Origin: JAJFIE01 sp964344255
GTDB lineage: Bacteria > Pseudomonadota > Alphaproteobacteria > Rhodospirillales > Casp-alpha2
Direction of reading: 5' to 3'
NCBI GenBank assembly: GCA_964344255.1
Contig: CAYFMQ010000007.1
Span: 62,001-126,000, forward strand
DNA length: 64,000 nt
Made by a program: the position numbers and the translations under genes
In this document: positions 1 to 9,422 of the stretch, piece by piece
How the letters are laid out: every line of letters begins with the position of its first letter
Position numbering within the stretch: the first letter of the stretch is position 1
Notes under the pieces: generated by a model
Told to the model about the DNA's origin: nothing
Database searches by the model: none
The model's input: only the letters and a program-made list of their open reading frames with translations

Positions 1-274
1 AGTGGGTCTTCATTAACAGCGTGTCGTTGATTGTTCCGGCAATGTACGCATGCACCTGATTCCTGACTTTTTGCAGTTCTTCGAGGGTGCTGTACTTAAA
101 GGGCCGCTGCAAAGACAACTCATAAGGCGTGACGCTCATGTCACCCTTGCTGTATTCGTCCAGATCATTGAGCGGCACGGGCACATCGGAGTTGGCAAGA
201 TAATTTGAAATGAACACCCGTAACCAGGTGCTTCCGGATTTCGGATAAGATGCGATCCAGATGATATTTCCCAT
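1..274 (-). CDS. Sulfotransferase family protein, C-terminus cut by window edge
   Basis: Only the first 91 residues are present. The start is the ATG at 274. Residues about 4-22 read IWIASYPKSGSTWLRVF, the 5'-phosphosulfate-binding loop of PAPS-dependent sulfotransferases (family pattern SYPKSGTTW). Such enzymes move a sulfuryl group from PAPS to a hydroxyl or amine of a sugar, lipid or peptide. The acceptor cannot be told from this part. The gene is transcribed divergently from queE, with about 228 bases between them. The family call is good because the loop is very characteristic, but most of the protein lies outside the window. Confidence 0.85.
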   Translation of the reverse strand, partial: MGNIIWIASYPKSGSTWLRVFISNYLANSDVPVPLNDLDEYSKGDMSVTPYELSLQRPFKYSTLEELQKVRNQVHAYIAGTINDTLLMKTH

Positions 275-502
275 GGGATTTGTAAAACTCTGCGGTGTTT
301 CTCAATTGGTTGTATTGAAGGGTTTATCCTTAAATGCATAACGATTACCAGCGCCCTTTTTGATTTGTTGCCAAAACACCGTAAATCGCGACTATAGCAG
401 TTGGGACAGGCAAAAAAGGTTGTCTTGTCGCATTTTTGGTAGGATATGAGCGCCAGTTTTTAAATTCCACCATCGCAACTCTATCCGAAAAGCAATGGCA
501 AC

Positions 503-1138
503 GTGACATACTCCGTTAAAGAAATTTTCTATACCTTGCAGGGTGAGGGAACCCAGAGTGGCCGCGCCGCCGTGTTCTGCCGCTTTGCCGGGTGCAATCT
601 CTGGTCGGGCCGGGAAGAGGACCGGGCGGACGCGGTCTGCAATTTCTGTGACACGGACTTCGTCGGCACCGACGGCCTGGGCGGCGGCAAATTCAAAACA
701 GCTGAGGACCTGGCCCGGGAAGTCGCCTCCTACTGGCCGGATACTTCAGAGGGCAAGCCTTTCGTCGTTTGCACCGGCGGCGAGCCGTTGATGCAGCTGG
801 ATGCGGCGCTGGTGAACGCTCTTCACGAACAGGGCTTCGAAATCGCCATCGAAACCAACGGCACCCTTGAGGCGCCTGATGGGATCGACTGGGTCTGCGT
901 CAGCCCCAAGGCCGGATCGGAACTGGTCGTCAAACACGGGGACGAACTGAAGTTCATCTTTCCCCAGCCAGGCCTTGATCCTGCAGGATTCCTGGAACTC
1001 GACTTCGATCATTTCCTGCTGCAACCTATGGACAATTCAGAAACGGCGGCAAACACCGAAAAGGCCATCGCCTACTGCATGGAACACCCCGTCTGGAAGC
1101 TGAGCCTGCAGACACACAAACAACTGGGAATACGATAA
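503..1138 (+). CDS. queE: 7-carboxy-7-deazaguanine synthase QueE (radical SAM)
   Basis: QueE converts 6-carboxytetrahydropterin to 7-carboxy-7-deazaguanine in queuosine precursor synthesis. The 211-residue protein opens with SVKEIFYTLQGEG, the family N-terminus. Its cluster cysteines are spaced CX14CX2C (C in FAGCNLW, then VCNFC), a variant of the radical SAM motif seen in part of the QueE family. The GGEP SAM-binding motif follows at CTGGEPLMQ. The start is GTG at 503, because the nearby ATG at 494 runs into a stop after three codons. The stop overlaps the start of queD (TAATG), so the two genes are translationally coupled. Length is normal. Confidence 0.95.
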   Translation: MTYSVKEIFYTLQGEGTQSGRAAVFCRFAGCNLWSGREEDRADAVCNFCDTDFVGTDGLGGGKFKTAEDLAREVASYWPDTSEGKPFVVCTGGEPLMQLDAALVNALHEQGFEIAIETNGTLEAPDGIDWVCVSPKAGSELVVKHGDELKFIFPQPGLDPAGFLELDFDHFLLQPMDNSETAANTEKAIAYCMEHPVWKLSLQTHKQLGIR

Positions 1139-1668
1139 TGAGCCACATTATCATGCGCCGCATCGCCATCGACGCCGGGCACAGGATCATGACCCACGGC
1201 AGCAAGTGCCGGCATCTGCACGGCCACCGCTATACGATCGAGGCCAGTTGCCGCGGTATTGGCGACACCCTGCATCAGGATGGCGAGCAGACGGACATGG
1301 TGCTTGATTTCGGCTTTCTCGATGAAGAGATGAAGCGCGCTATCGATGCGCCCTGCGACCACGGTTTCATATCTTCCAGCGACGACACCGAGGTGCTGGA
1401 GCTGTTCGTCCCCGCTGGCATCCCTTTTGAAGAATGGCTGGCGGACATCAGGTCCCAAGTGGAAAGCAACGGTTACGCCGCCACCGAACAAACACGCTTA
1501 CAAAGCAAACTCTATGTGATCAAGGCCCAGCCCACGGCCGAGTGCCTGGCCGAGCACTGGTTTTCCCGCCTGAAGGAGCCCGTTCACAACCGCAGCGACG
1601 GCCTCGCCGCCCTGCATAAGGTCCGGGTCTGGGAAACGCCCAACTGCTGGGCGGAATACGAAGAATAG
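1138..1668 (+). CDS. queD: 6-carboxytetrahydropterin synthase QueD (long form)
   Basis: QueD makes 6-carboxy-5,6,7,8-tetrahydropterin from dihydroneopterin triphosphate, one step before QueE. The zinc-binding histidines are visible in AGHRIM and HLHGHRY, and the catalytic cysteine in SKCRHLHGH. DFGFLDEEMK and CDHGFI match the family core. At 176 residues it is longer than the roughly 120-residue E. coli enzyme, owing to an insertion before the C-terminal ETPNCWAEY strand. Longer QueD forms are common in Proteobacteria. It overlaps queE by one base. QueC and QueF are not in the window. Confidence 0.93.
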   Translation: MSHIIMRRIAIDAGHRIMTHGSKCRHLHGHRYTIEASCRGIGDTLHQDGEQTDMVLDFGFLDEEMKRAIDAPCDHGFISSSDDTEVLELFVPAGIPFEEWLADIRSQVESNGYAATEQTRLQSKLYVIKAQPTAECLAEHWFSRLKEPVHNRSDGLAALHKVRVWETPNCWAEYEE

Positions 1669-1690
1669 CCCAAAAGCCAGCGATTTCGCA

Positions 1691-1936
1691 TTATTCCGGC
1701 GGCAGGATTTCCTGCACGCAGACCTGTTCGATCAGGTGCTCCCGCCCCAGATCCTCCAGATGATTGCATTTTTGCTCGTTCGACAGATGTGCGCCAATAC
1801 CGTTCGTCATCACCAGGACCATCGTCTGGTCGCTCATGTCGAGCCAGTAGTTGCGGCGGATCAGCTTCCCGTCGCCGTCTCGGGCGAAAGGGTCATCCGG
1901 GTTGCTGCCGAGGTCGGGTTCATAAAAGCGGGGCAT
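1691..1936 (-). CDS. Small conserved-looking hypothetical protein
   Basis: This 81-residue protein begins MPRFYEPDLGSNPDDPF and is not assigned to any family by me. I chose the ATG at 1936 because GGAGA lies nine bases upstream of it. An in-frame ATG at 1945 abuts that same GGAGA with no spacer, so it is unlikely to be used. There is no signal peptide or membrane segment. The middle (RRNYWLDMSDQTMVLVMTNG) looks like an ordered strand-rich core. It is convergent with queD, 22 bases away, and divergent from the FAD enzyme. Confidence 0.6.
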   Translation of the reverse strand: MPRFYEPDLGSNPDDPFARDGDGKLIRRNYWLDMSDQTMVLVMTNGIGAHLSNEQKCNHLEDLGREHLIEQVCVQEILPPE

Positions 1937-2064
1937 GGAATGCATTCTCCGTCAAATTTATTTCGCTTGTTCGCATATTCCCTCATAACGCAGGTTCAGG
2001 GCAGTTGAAAGACCACCGGAAAAGGTTTTCAATGTTTCTTGTGTAACGATCAGTCAATGGGGGG

Positions 2065-4524
2065 ATGATCATGGCGCCTGAAATCCTGAAAGAAGAGAGC
2101 ACCGGCGACAAACAACTTCCGAGCCACGCAAGGGTCGTCGTTATCGGGGGCGGCGTTGTTGGATGTTCCATCCTTTTCCATTTGGCCAAATTCGGCTGGA
2201 AGGACGTCGTTCTCCTGGAACGCGACATGCTGACGTCAGGTTCAAGCTGGCACGCGGCGGGGCAGATTCACACCATCAGCTCCGATCCCAACATCAGCCG
2301 CCTACAGGGCTACACCATCAACCTGTACAAGGAGATCGAGGAAACCTCCGGTCATTCCGTCGGGCTGCATTCCACGGGCGGGTTCTACCTGGCTTCGACG
2401 CCGGAATGGTATGATTACCTCAAGCGTGAGCGTTCCAAGGCGCGCTACATGGGCCTCGACCAGGAATTCATCAGCCCCAAGGAAGTCGCCGAACGGCACC
2501 CGCTAATCGATCCGAAGCACTATCTCGCCGCTCTGTGGGATGACCTTGACGGCGATCTCGATCCGTCGGGAGCCACCTATGCTTTCGCCAAGTCGGCAAA
2601 GGTGCACGGCGCGCAGTACTTCACCCACACGCCGGTGATCGAAACCAACCAGCAAAACGATGGCAGCTGGGACGTCGTGACACCCAAGGGCACAATCAAG
2701 GCCGACATGATCGTCAACTGCGGCGGCCTCTGGGCGCGCGAGGTTGGCCGCCTGTCCGGCGTCCACCTGCCCGTCCAGCCCATGGAGCATCACTACCTGA
2801 TCACCGAGGGTATTCCGGAGATTCAGGCCCGTGAAGAACGTCTGCCCGCCGGCATCGATTATGAGGCCAACATCTATTTCCGCCAGGAACGCGACGGCAT
2901 GTTGCTCGGCACTTATGAGCCCAAGTCAACGCCCTGGCAGGTGAGCGGCACGCCGCTGGACTTCGGCCATGAACTGCTGCCGCCGGACCTGGACCGCATC
3001 GCCGACCGCCTGGAGATGTCGTTCGAGCGCATTCCCGCCATCGGCAACGCCGGCATCAAGGACACCATCAATGGCCCCTTCACTTTCGGGCCGGACGGCA
3101 ATCCCATGATCGGCCCGGTGCCGGGCATGAAGAACTACTGGGTCGCCGTCGGCGTCATGGCCGGGTTCTGCCAGGGTGGCGGCGTCGGCATGACCATGGC
3201 GGAATGGATGATCGACGGCGAGCCTTCCATCGATGTCTGGGCCATGGACGTGGCCCGCTTCGGCGAGTTCGCTACGCCGGACTGGGGCACGGTGAAAAGC
3301 TCGGAAAACTATGAACGCCGCTTTGTCATGACCTTCCCCAACGAAACCCTGCCCAAGGGCCGGCGACAGAAGACGACGGCGCTCTATGACCGTCTCGTGG
3401 CGAAAGGCGCAGTCATGGACCAATCCTTCGGCCTTGAGAATGCCCTGTGGTTCGCCAACGGTCCCGATGACGCCCATGAAGAGCCCACCTTCCGGCGCAA
3501 CCGCTCCTTTGACTACGTGGCGGCGGAGATCAGGGCCGTACGCGAAACCGTGGGATGCGTGGAGATCGCCAATTTCGCCAAGCATGAATTCAAGGGCGAA
3601 GGCGCCCGGGAATTCCTTGATCACGTTCTTGCCGGGCGACTGCCAAAGCCGGGCCGCGTGGCACTGACGCCCATGCTGACGCCCAAGGGCAAGCTGTACG
3701 GCGACCTGACCGTGGCCTGTCTGGCGGACGATCACTTCATGCTGTTCGGCTCCGGCGCCATGCAGGAGGCCCACCGCCGCTGGTTTGAAAGCCGACTGAC
3801 AGGTAATGTTTCCTACGCCAACGTCTCCGACGACTGGCACGGCATCGGCCTTTCCGGCCCCAAATCAAGGGAGTTGCTGCAATCCCTTACCCGGGACGAC
3901 GTGTCGGCGGATGGCATGAAGTTCCGCGATATTCGCCGGACGTTCGTGGGTGACGTGCCGGTTCTGCTGCTACGGATCAGCTTCTCCGGCGAACTGGGCT
4001 ACGAGATTTACTGCAAGCCCCAATACCTGCTGCGCCTTGCTGAAGCCATTGAGGAAGCGGGCGGGCCGCTGGGCCTCAGGTGGTATGGCGCCCGGGCGCT
4101 CATGTCCATGCGTCTGGAAAAGGGCTGGGGCGCATGGACGCTCGATTTCCGCCCGGACTTCACGGCGGCGGAAAGCGGCCTGGATGTGTTTATCAACTGG
4201 GACAAGGACTTCATCGGCAAGCAGGCGGCGGAGAGCGAACGCGCCAGCGGACCGGACAAGAAGCTCGTCACCATGGTTATCGACGTTGACGGCATCGATG
4301 TCTCCAACGATGAAGCCATCCTCAAAGACGGCGAGGCCGTGGGTTACATTTCCTCGGGCGGTTATGCCCATCATGTGAAAAAATCCGTGGCGCTCGGCTA
4401 CGTACCGACCGATCTTGCTTCCGGCGGAGAGAAGGTAAGCGTGGAAATCCTGGGCGAAATGTATGACGCGGAAATCCAGGGCGCGCCGCTCTATGACGCC
4501 AACGGCGGCAAGATGCGGGGATGA
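2065..4524 (+). CDS. FAD-dependent dehydrogenase fused to a GcvT-type folate domain (dimethylglycine/sarcosine dehydrogenase-like)
   Basis: This 819-residue protein has the layout of dimethylglycine or sarcosine dehydrogenases. A DAO-type FAD domain (about 20-385) is followed by an FAO_M linker, an aminomethyltransferase (GcvT) domain (about 450-710) and its C-terminal barrel. The dinucleotide motif is G28-x-G30-x-x-G33. SGSSWHAAGQ carries His63, at the place where family members attach FAD covalently. Such enzymes oxidatively remove an N-methyl group and pass the C1 unit to tetrahydrofolate. The substrate is not determined. An ATG six bases downstream (2071) is an equally possible start. A paralogue of the same design lies at 57765. 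The neighbours give no pathway context. Confidence 0.85.
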   Translation: MIMAPEILKEESTGDKQLPSHARVVVIGGGVVGCSILFHLAKFGWKDVVLLERDMLTSGSSWHAAGQIHTISSDPNISRLQGYTINLYKEIEETSGHSVGLHSTGGFYLASTPEWYDYLKRERSKARYMGLDQEFISPKEVAERHPLIDPKHYLAALWDDLDGDLDPSGATYAFAKSAKVHGAQYFTHTPVIETNQQNDGSWDVVTPKGTIKADMIVNCGGLWAREVGRLSGVHLPVQPMEHHYLITEGIPEIQAREERLPAGIDYEANIYFRQERDGMLLGTYEPKSTPWQVSGTPLDFGHELLPPDLDRIADRLEMSFERIPAIGNAGIKDTINGPFTFGPDGNPMIGPVPGMKNYWVAVGVMAGFCQGGGVGMTMAEWMIDGEPSIDVWAMDVARFGEFATPDWGTVKSSENYERRFVMTFPNETLPKGRRQKTTALYDRLVAKGAVMDQSFGLENALWFANGPDDAHEEPTFRRNRSFDYVAAEIRAVRETVGCVEIANFAKHEFKGEGAREFLDHVLAGRLPKPGRVALTPMLTPKGKLYGDLTVACLADDHFMLFGSGAMQEAHRRWFESRLTGNVSYANVSDDWHGIGLSGPKSRELLQSLTRDDVSADGMKFRDIRRTFVGDVPVLLLRISFSGELGYEIYCKPQYLLRLAEAIEEAGGPLGLRWYGARALMSMRLEKGWGAWTLDFRPDFTAAESGLDVFINWDKDFIGKQAAESERASGPDKKLVTMVIDVDGIDVSNDEAILKDGEAVGYISSGGYAHHVKKSVALGYVPTDLASGGEKVSVEILGEMYDAEIQGAPLYDANGGKMRG

Positions 4525-4575
4525 CGTTGTGCTTCCGGTATTATTCCTTCGTTTCCGGCAGGGAGTGAAGTTTTC

Positions 4576-5865
4576 GTGAGTTCGACGCGGAACAACATCG
4601 CCATTTTGCTGATCGGCACCGGTGTCCTGTTGCTGGGACAAGGCCTGCTGATCACGCTATTGCCGGTGCGCGCGGCGGCCGAGGGCTTCACCACGACCTG
4701 GATCGGCTACATGGGCGGCGCCTATTCAGGCGGTTTCGCTATCGGCTGTATCATCGGGCCGTCGCTGGTCCGCAAGGTAGGCCATATCCGTACGTTCGCA
4801 GGCTTTGCCGCCCTCGCCGCCGCCGGGACGTTAGCTTATCAACTCCTGCCGACGCCCGTCATGTGGCTTACCATTCGCGGCCTGACCGGCATCTGTTTCG
4901 CCGTGCTGTTCATGGTCATCGAAAGCTGGCTGAACGAACAATCCAGCAACGACAACCGCGGCACGGTCTTGTCTGTCTACATTATCGTCATGAACGTCAC
5001 CACCATGGGCGGGCAGTTGATGCTGAACCTGGCCGATCCGGAACTGGCGACGCTGTTTATATTCTGCGCCATCCTGATCTGCGTCTCGCTGGTTCCCGTT
5101 TCCCTGACCTCCATCCGCGAGCCTTCCCCGCCGCCTTTTGCCCGCATCAATGTGATGGCGCTCTATCGCCTTTCGCCAGTGGGTTTTATCGGCTGCCTGA
5201 TCTATGGCCTGGTGGACGGGGCTTTCTGGGCCCTGGGTCCCGTGTTCGCCCAGGATCGGGGATTCTCCGTCGCCGGAATCACCATTTTCATGAGCGCCTT
5301 TCTTCTCGGCGGCACCATATCCCAATGGCCCATCGGCTGGATATCCGATCGAATAGACCGGCGCATCATGATCGCCGTATGCTGTATCGGCACCATCGGT
5401 ACGGGGCTGTTTATCGCTTTCCTGCCCGACCATGAAGGCATCTTCCCCTTCGCCATCGCATGCCTGCACGGCGGTTTCATGCTGCCGCTATACGCGTTGA
5501 TCCTGGCCCACGCCAACGACTTCGCCCCGCAGGAGAAACTGGTGGAAACCTCCAGCGGCCTGTTGCTGGTGTTCAGCGCCGGCGCAATCGCCGGGCCGGT
5601 TGTCATCGGCCCCATGATGGAATTGCAGGAATCCAGCTATTTGTTCCTCACCATGTCGGTGGTCTTCGCGGCCCTTGCAGGTTTTGTCCTGCTCAGGATT
5701 ATCCTCAGGCCCATTTCGGAAGCAACGGAGCGAACGACATTCGTTCCCGTACCGAGAAGTTCGCAGGCTGTCTATGAACTGGAGACCGATGACGAGGAAG
5801 ACCCCCAACTGCCGTTTACGGACCGCCGCAAGGGCGACAGGCGTCACCCCTCATCCGGCGGATGA
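4576..5865 (+). CDS. MFS transporter, YcaD-like
   Basis: This 429-residue integral membrane protein has about twelve hydrophobic segments. It resembles the YcaD branch of the major facilitator superfamily: LLPVRAAAEGF and YMGGAYSGGFAIGC in the first helices, and the FMVIESWLNEQ motif after helix 4. The start is GTG at 4576, with GGGAG about ten bases upstream. The C-terminus is a charged cytosolic tail ending RRKGDRRHPSSGG. The substrate is unknown. The gene follows the FAD/folate enzyme by 51 bases on the same strand, so co-transcription is possible. Its last 15 bases overlap the convergent hutG. Confidence 0.82.
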   Translation: MSSTRNNIAILLIGTGVLLLGQGLLITLLPVRAAAEGFTTTWIGYMGGAYSGGFAIGCIIGPSLVRKVGHIRTFAGFAALAAAGTLAYQLLPTPVMWLTIRGLTGICFAVLFMVIESWLNEQSSNDNRGTVLSVYIIVMNVTTMGGQLMLNLADPELATLFIFCAILICVSLVPVSLTSIREPSPPPFARINVMALYRLSPVGFIGCLIYGLVDGAFWALGPVFAQDRGFSVAGITIFMSAFLLGGTISQWPIGWISDRIDRRIMIAVCCIGTIGTGLFIAFLPDHEGIFPFAIACLHGGFMLPLYALILAHANDFAPQEKLVETSSGLLLVFSAGAIAGPVVIGPMMELQESSYLFLTMSVVFAALAGFVLLRIILRPISEATERTTFVPVPRSSQAVYELETDDEEDPQLPFTDRRKGDRRHPSSGG

Positions 5866-6663
5866 TTCCCGAGCCCATTCCAAAGCAGTCTCCAGCATCC
5901 CACGGACAACCGGTTCGACGCCACGCGCCAGGTCGGCGCGAAAGGCAAAAGGCGGGTCTTCGTCCATATAGCAACTGTGCGCCATTTCCAATTGCAGGGC
6001 ATGCACATTCCGGCCCGGATCGCCGTAATGACGGGTAATATAACCGCCCTTGAAACGGCCATTGTGAACGGCGCTGTACCCAATTGAGTCCTCGAACCCG
6101 TCCATGATCCTGGCCGCCAGATCGCCATCGGCGCTGACGCCGTCCGCCGTTCCCAGGTTGAGGTCAGGCAGCTTGCCGTCAAAAAAACGCGGCACCACGG
6201 AGCGGATGGAATGCCCTTCGATCAGCACGGCAATCCCATGACGCGCAAGCATGTCATCGAGCGTTTGGCGCAGCTTGTCGTGATAGGGTTGCCAGTATTG
6301 TTGAACCCTGCCCTTAATTTCCGCCTCGTCCGGCTCCGTTCCCTCCCGATAAATCGGCTGTTCGTCAAAGGTCGTGGTCGGACACAATTCGGTATTGTTT
6401 GCGCCAGCATACAGGGAACCTCCGTCCGGCCGCCGGTTCAGATCGATAACGTAGCGGGAGTAATTCGCCGTCAACAGGGCGCAGCTTAACTGACCGGCTG
6501 ACTCGCCATAGAGCCAGTCCACATGCCAGTCCGTATCCGCCAGTAACTTACCCGCATCGGTGAAACGATTTGCGATATCTTCGGGCACATGAGTTCCCAC
6601 ATGCGGACAACTGACCAATACCGGGCTGTTTCCGGGCATGAAATTGAAGACGGGCTCAGTCAT
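5851..6663 (-). CDS. hutG: N-formylglutamate deformylase HutG (N-formylglutamate amidohydrolase family)
   Basis: HutG hydrolyses N-formyl-L-glutamate to glutamate and formate, the last step of the histidine route that uses HutF. The 270-residue protein carries family landmarks: LVSCPHVGTHVP near the N-terminus, DTDWHVDWLY, DLNRRPDGGSLY and VLIEGHSIRS, supplying the likely zinc-binding His, Asp and Glu residues. The start ATG at 6663 overlaps the end of hutI by eight bases, so translation is probably coupled. The 3' end overlaps the convergent MFS gene by 15 bases. The presence of hutF and hutI alongside makes the assignment firm. Confidence 0.92.
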   Translation of the reverse strand: MTEPVFNFMPGNSPVLVSCPHVGTHVPEDIANRFTDAGKLLADTDWHVDWLYGESAGQLSCALLTANYSRYVIDLNRRPDGGSLYAGANNTELCPTTTFDEQPIYREGTEPDEAEIKGRVQQYWQPYHDKLRQTLDDMLARHGIAVLIEGHSIRSVVPRFFDGKLPDLNLGTADGVSADGDLAARIMDGFEDSIGYSAVHNGRFKGGYITRHYGDPGRNVHALQLEMAHSCYMDEDPPFAFRADLARGVEPVVRGMLETALEWARESSAG

Positions 6664-7921
6664 CCCATTCGTCCCAGTCTTCCCATTCCTCCTCGCGCAT
6701 GCTGCCGGCCAGCATTGACCAGCGCAACGGCCTGCCCCCCAGGACATAGGACAACTCCACCGGATCATCGACCAGCCAGCAGGCAAGATCGGCCCGCTTG
6801 CCGGTGGCGAGAATCCCTCTGTCATCAAGCCCCAATGCCTGGGCCCCGATGCGGGTTGCCCCCAGCAGGGCCTCGTCCGGCGTCATGCCGAACAGCACGC
6901 AAGCCATATTCATGGTTGTCAGCAGGCTGGTGACGGGGGAACTGCCCGGGTTGCAGTCCGTCGCCACGGCCATGGGCACGCCGGCGTCGCGGAAGGCCTG
7001 GATTGGGGGCTTTCTGGTCTCATTTAAGTAATAGAACGCGCCGGGCAGGATGACTGCGACGGAGCCTGACCGCGCCATGGCGTCAACGCCGTCCTGTTCC
7101 ACGTATTCCAGATGGTCTACGGACAGGGCGCCGAATTCCGCCGCCAGCACCGCCCCTTTCAGGTCGGACAACTGCTCGGCATGCAGTTTCACGGGCAGGC
7201 CGTGTTTCCTGGCGGCCTCAAACACCCTTCGCACCTGATCGGGATTGAAGGCGATGCCCTCGCAGAAAGCGTCAACCGCATCCGACAGACCTTCCTCGGC
7301 AACCTGCGGCAGCATTTCATCACAGACAAGGCCGATAAAACCGTCCGGATCGTCCCGGTATTCAACCGGTACGGCATGCGCGCCCAGGAAGGTCGTCTGG
7401 ACGTCAACGGGAACGAAATCACCAATACGGCGGGCCGCGCGTAGCATCCGCAATTCCGTATCTGTTTCCAGCCCATAGCCGGATTTGACCTCCAGTGTGG
7501 TGACGCCGTCCTGGATCAGGGCATCGACTCGGGGAAAGCATTGCACCAGCAGGTCGTCTTCATCCGAGGCACGGGTGGCCTGAACCGTGGAAACGATTCC
7601 GCCGCCGGCCCGAGCGATTTCCTCATAGCTTGCTCCCTTGAGGCGCATGTTGAACTCTGCGGCCCTGTCGCCGCCATAGACGACATGAGTGTGGCAATCG
7701 ACCAGTCCCGGCGTGATCCAGGCGCCGCCTGCATCCACCAGGCGCTTTGCGTTATCCATCATGCCCGGCGGCAGGCCTTCAAACTCACCCAGCCAAGATA
7801 TCTCCCCTCCGGTGATGCCCAGGGCGCCGTCCTCAATCCGGCCAAGCAAGTCGTCATCGGAACTGTTCATGGTGGCGATCCGGGAATTCACAATCAGGAT
7901 ATCGAGATCAGCGGAATTCAT
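6656..7921 (-). CDS. hutI: Imidazolonepropionase HutI
   Basis: HutI hydrolyses 4-imidazolone-5-propionate to N-formimidoyl-L-glutamate, the third step of histidine degradation. The 421-residue amidohydrolase has the metal-binding VDCHTHVVYGGDRAAEF motif, a later metal histidine in KLHAEQLSD, and the ATDCNPGSSPVTS segment near the C-terminus. Length fits the family. It is first in a two-gene minus-strand unit with hutG and is divergent from hutF, with 106 bases between the starts. Those bases would hold both promoters. The C-terminal tail (EEEWEDWDEWDD) is unusually acidic. Confidence 0.96.
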   Translation of the reverse strand: MNSADLDILIVNSRIATMNSSDDDLLGRIEDGALGITGGEISWLGEFEGLPPGMMDNAKRLVDAGGAWITPGLVDCHTHVVYGGDRAAEFNMRLKGASYEEIARAGGGIVSTVQATRASDEDDLLVQCFPRVDALIQDGVTTLEVKSGYGLETDTELRMLRAARRIGDFVPVDVQTTFLGAHAVPVEYRDDPDGFIGLVCDEMLPQVAEEGLSDAVDAFCEGIAFNPDQVRRVFEAARKHGLPVKLHAEQLSDLKGAVLAAEFGALSVDHLEYVEQDGVDAMARSGSVAVILPGAFYYLNETRKPPIQAFRDAGVPMAVATDCNPGSSPVTSLLTTMNMACVLFGMTPDEALLGATRIGAQALGLDDRGILATGKRADLACWLVDDPVELSYVLGGRPLRWSMLAGSMREEEWEDWDEWDD

Positions 7922-8027
7922 GCCGCATTAGGCCTTTCATCAGTGGCGGGAACAGATAGGATACATTATCATTTTTACAATAAAATCAATGGCCATAGCA
8001 GATACATTGTAGGAACCCTTAACGCCC
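7922..8027. promoter_or_regulatory. Divergent hutI/hutF promoter region with repeated GATACATT
   Basis: The 106 bases between hutI and hutF are AT-richer than the flanking genes and must contain promoters for both directions. The octamer GATACATT occurs twice in the same orientation, at 7960-7967 and 8001-8008, 41 bases apart (about four helical turns). It could be an operator for a hut regulator such as a GntR-type HutC, but no hutC gene is in the window. The repeat is seen; its role is inferred. Confidence 0.4.
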
Positions 8028-9422
8028 ATGACCACGCTTCATTTCGAAACCGCTTTGTTGAGTGACGGCTGGGCCAACAATGTCACCATTGACGTCACCC
8101 CCGAAGGCGCCATCGCGCGTATCATCGCCGATAGCGAACCGTCCAACAGCGTTGTCCTGCCGGGAGCGGCCCTGCCGGGCATGCCCAACCTGCACAGCCA
8201 TGCCTTCCAGCGCGCCATGGCGGGGCTGGGTGAAGCATCTGGTCCTGTGCGCAAGGACAGCATGCCCGACAGCTTCTGGACCTGGCGGCAGGTCATGTAT
8301 GGTTTTTTAGGTTCCCTGACACCGGATCAGATGGAAGCTATCGCTTTCAAGCTCTACATCGACATGCTGAAAGCCGGATACACATCCGTTGCGGAATTTC
8401 ATTACGTTCATCACAGTCCGGATGGCGCCGCTTATGAGGACCGCGCCGAAACCTCCAAACGACTGATCAGCGCCGCCCGCCATGCCGGTATCGGCATGAC
8501 CCATCTACCCGTTCTGTATAATTTCGGCGGTTTCGGCGGCCATCCGCCGACAGAGGGCCAACGGCGATTCCTGAACGATGCCGACGGTTTTAGCCGCATC
8601 GTCTCCGCCCTTTACGCCGAAACGGCGAACGATCCCCTGGTCTGTATCGGCATCGCGCCGCATAGCCTGCGCGCCGTAACACCGGAATTGCTGGAAGATG
8701 TAATCAACACCCTTAACGAATTCGATCCTCAGGCTCCAATCCATATCCATATCGCCGAACAAACCAAGGAGGTTGACGACTGCCTTGCCTGGTCGGGCAA
8801 GCGCCCCGTTGAGTGGCTCCTGGATCATCATTCAGTGGATAAACGCTGGTGCCTGGTTCACGCCACGCACATGACCGATGAAGAAACCGATGCCGTTGCC
8901 GCTGCCGAGGCCGTTGCCGGGCTCTGCCCGGTGACGGAAGCCAACCTGGGTGACGGTATTTTTCCTGCCGTCCGGTTCCGAGACAAGGGCGGCATCTGGG
9001 GCATCGGATCGGACAGCCACATCTCCGTCAACATGAAGGAAGAGCTTCGCTGGCTGGAATACGGCCAGCGCCTGATCCACCGGCAACGCACCGTCATGGC
9101 CGAAGGAGCGGAACAATCAACGGCGCGATCGCTCTATGAGGCAGCCCTCAAAGGTGGAGCCCGGGCCTGCGCCCAGCCTGTTGGCAAGCTCGAAGAAGGT
9201 TACCGGGCCGACATCATTGTGCTTGATACGGAAAAGACGCCACTTGCCGGGCAGCGTGGGGACGGCATCCTGGATACCTGGCTGTTTGCCAGCGATACCA
9301 ACCCCATCAGCGATGTCTTTGTTGCCGGCAAACAGGTGGTCTCGGACGGCATTCACGCCCAGGAAGACAAGGCTGAAACGGAGATGCGTTCGGTAATGAA
9401 AACACTGTTGGAGCAAACATGA
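8028..9422 (+). CDS. hutF: Formimidoylglutamate deiminase HutF
   Basis: HutF converts N-formimidoyl-L-glutamate to N-formyl-L-glutamate and ammonia. It diverts the pathway to HutG rather than to the formimidoylglutamase route. The 464-residue amidohydrolase shows PNLHSHAFQRAM (metal HxH and substrate-site residues), HIHIAEQ, LVHATHMT and the late metal aspartate in GSDSHISVN. The fold is a TIM barrel with a small beta-sandwich. An AGGAA lies about 12 bases before the ATG at 8028. The stop overlaps the next gene's start (ATGA), so the ArsC-like protein is coupled to it. Confidence 0.95.
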   Translation: MTTLHFETALLSDGWANNVTIDVTPEGAIARIIADSEPSNSVVLPGAALPGMPNLHSHAFQRAMAGLGEASGPVRKDSMPDSFWTWRQVMYGFLGSLTPDQMEAIAFKLYIDMLKAGYTSVAEFHYVHHSPDGAAYEDRAETSKRLISAARHAGIGMTHLPVLYNFGGFGGHPPTEGQRRFLNDADGFSRIVSALYAETANDPLVCIGIAPHSLRAVTPELLEDVINTLNEFDPQAPIHIHIAEQTKEVDDCLAWSGKRPVEWLLDHHSVDKRWCLVHATHMTDEETDAVAAAEAVAGLCPVTEANLGDGIFPAVRFRDKGGIWGIGSDSHISVNMKEELRWLEYGQRLIHRQRTVMAEGAEQSTARSLYEAALKGGARACAQPVGKLEEGYRADIIVLDTEKTPLAGQRGDGILDTWLFASDTNPISDVFVAGKQVVSDGIHAQEDKAETEMRSVMKTLLEQT

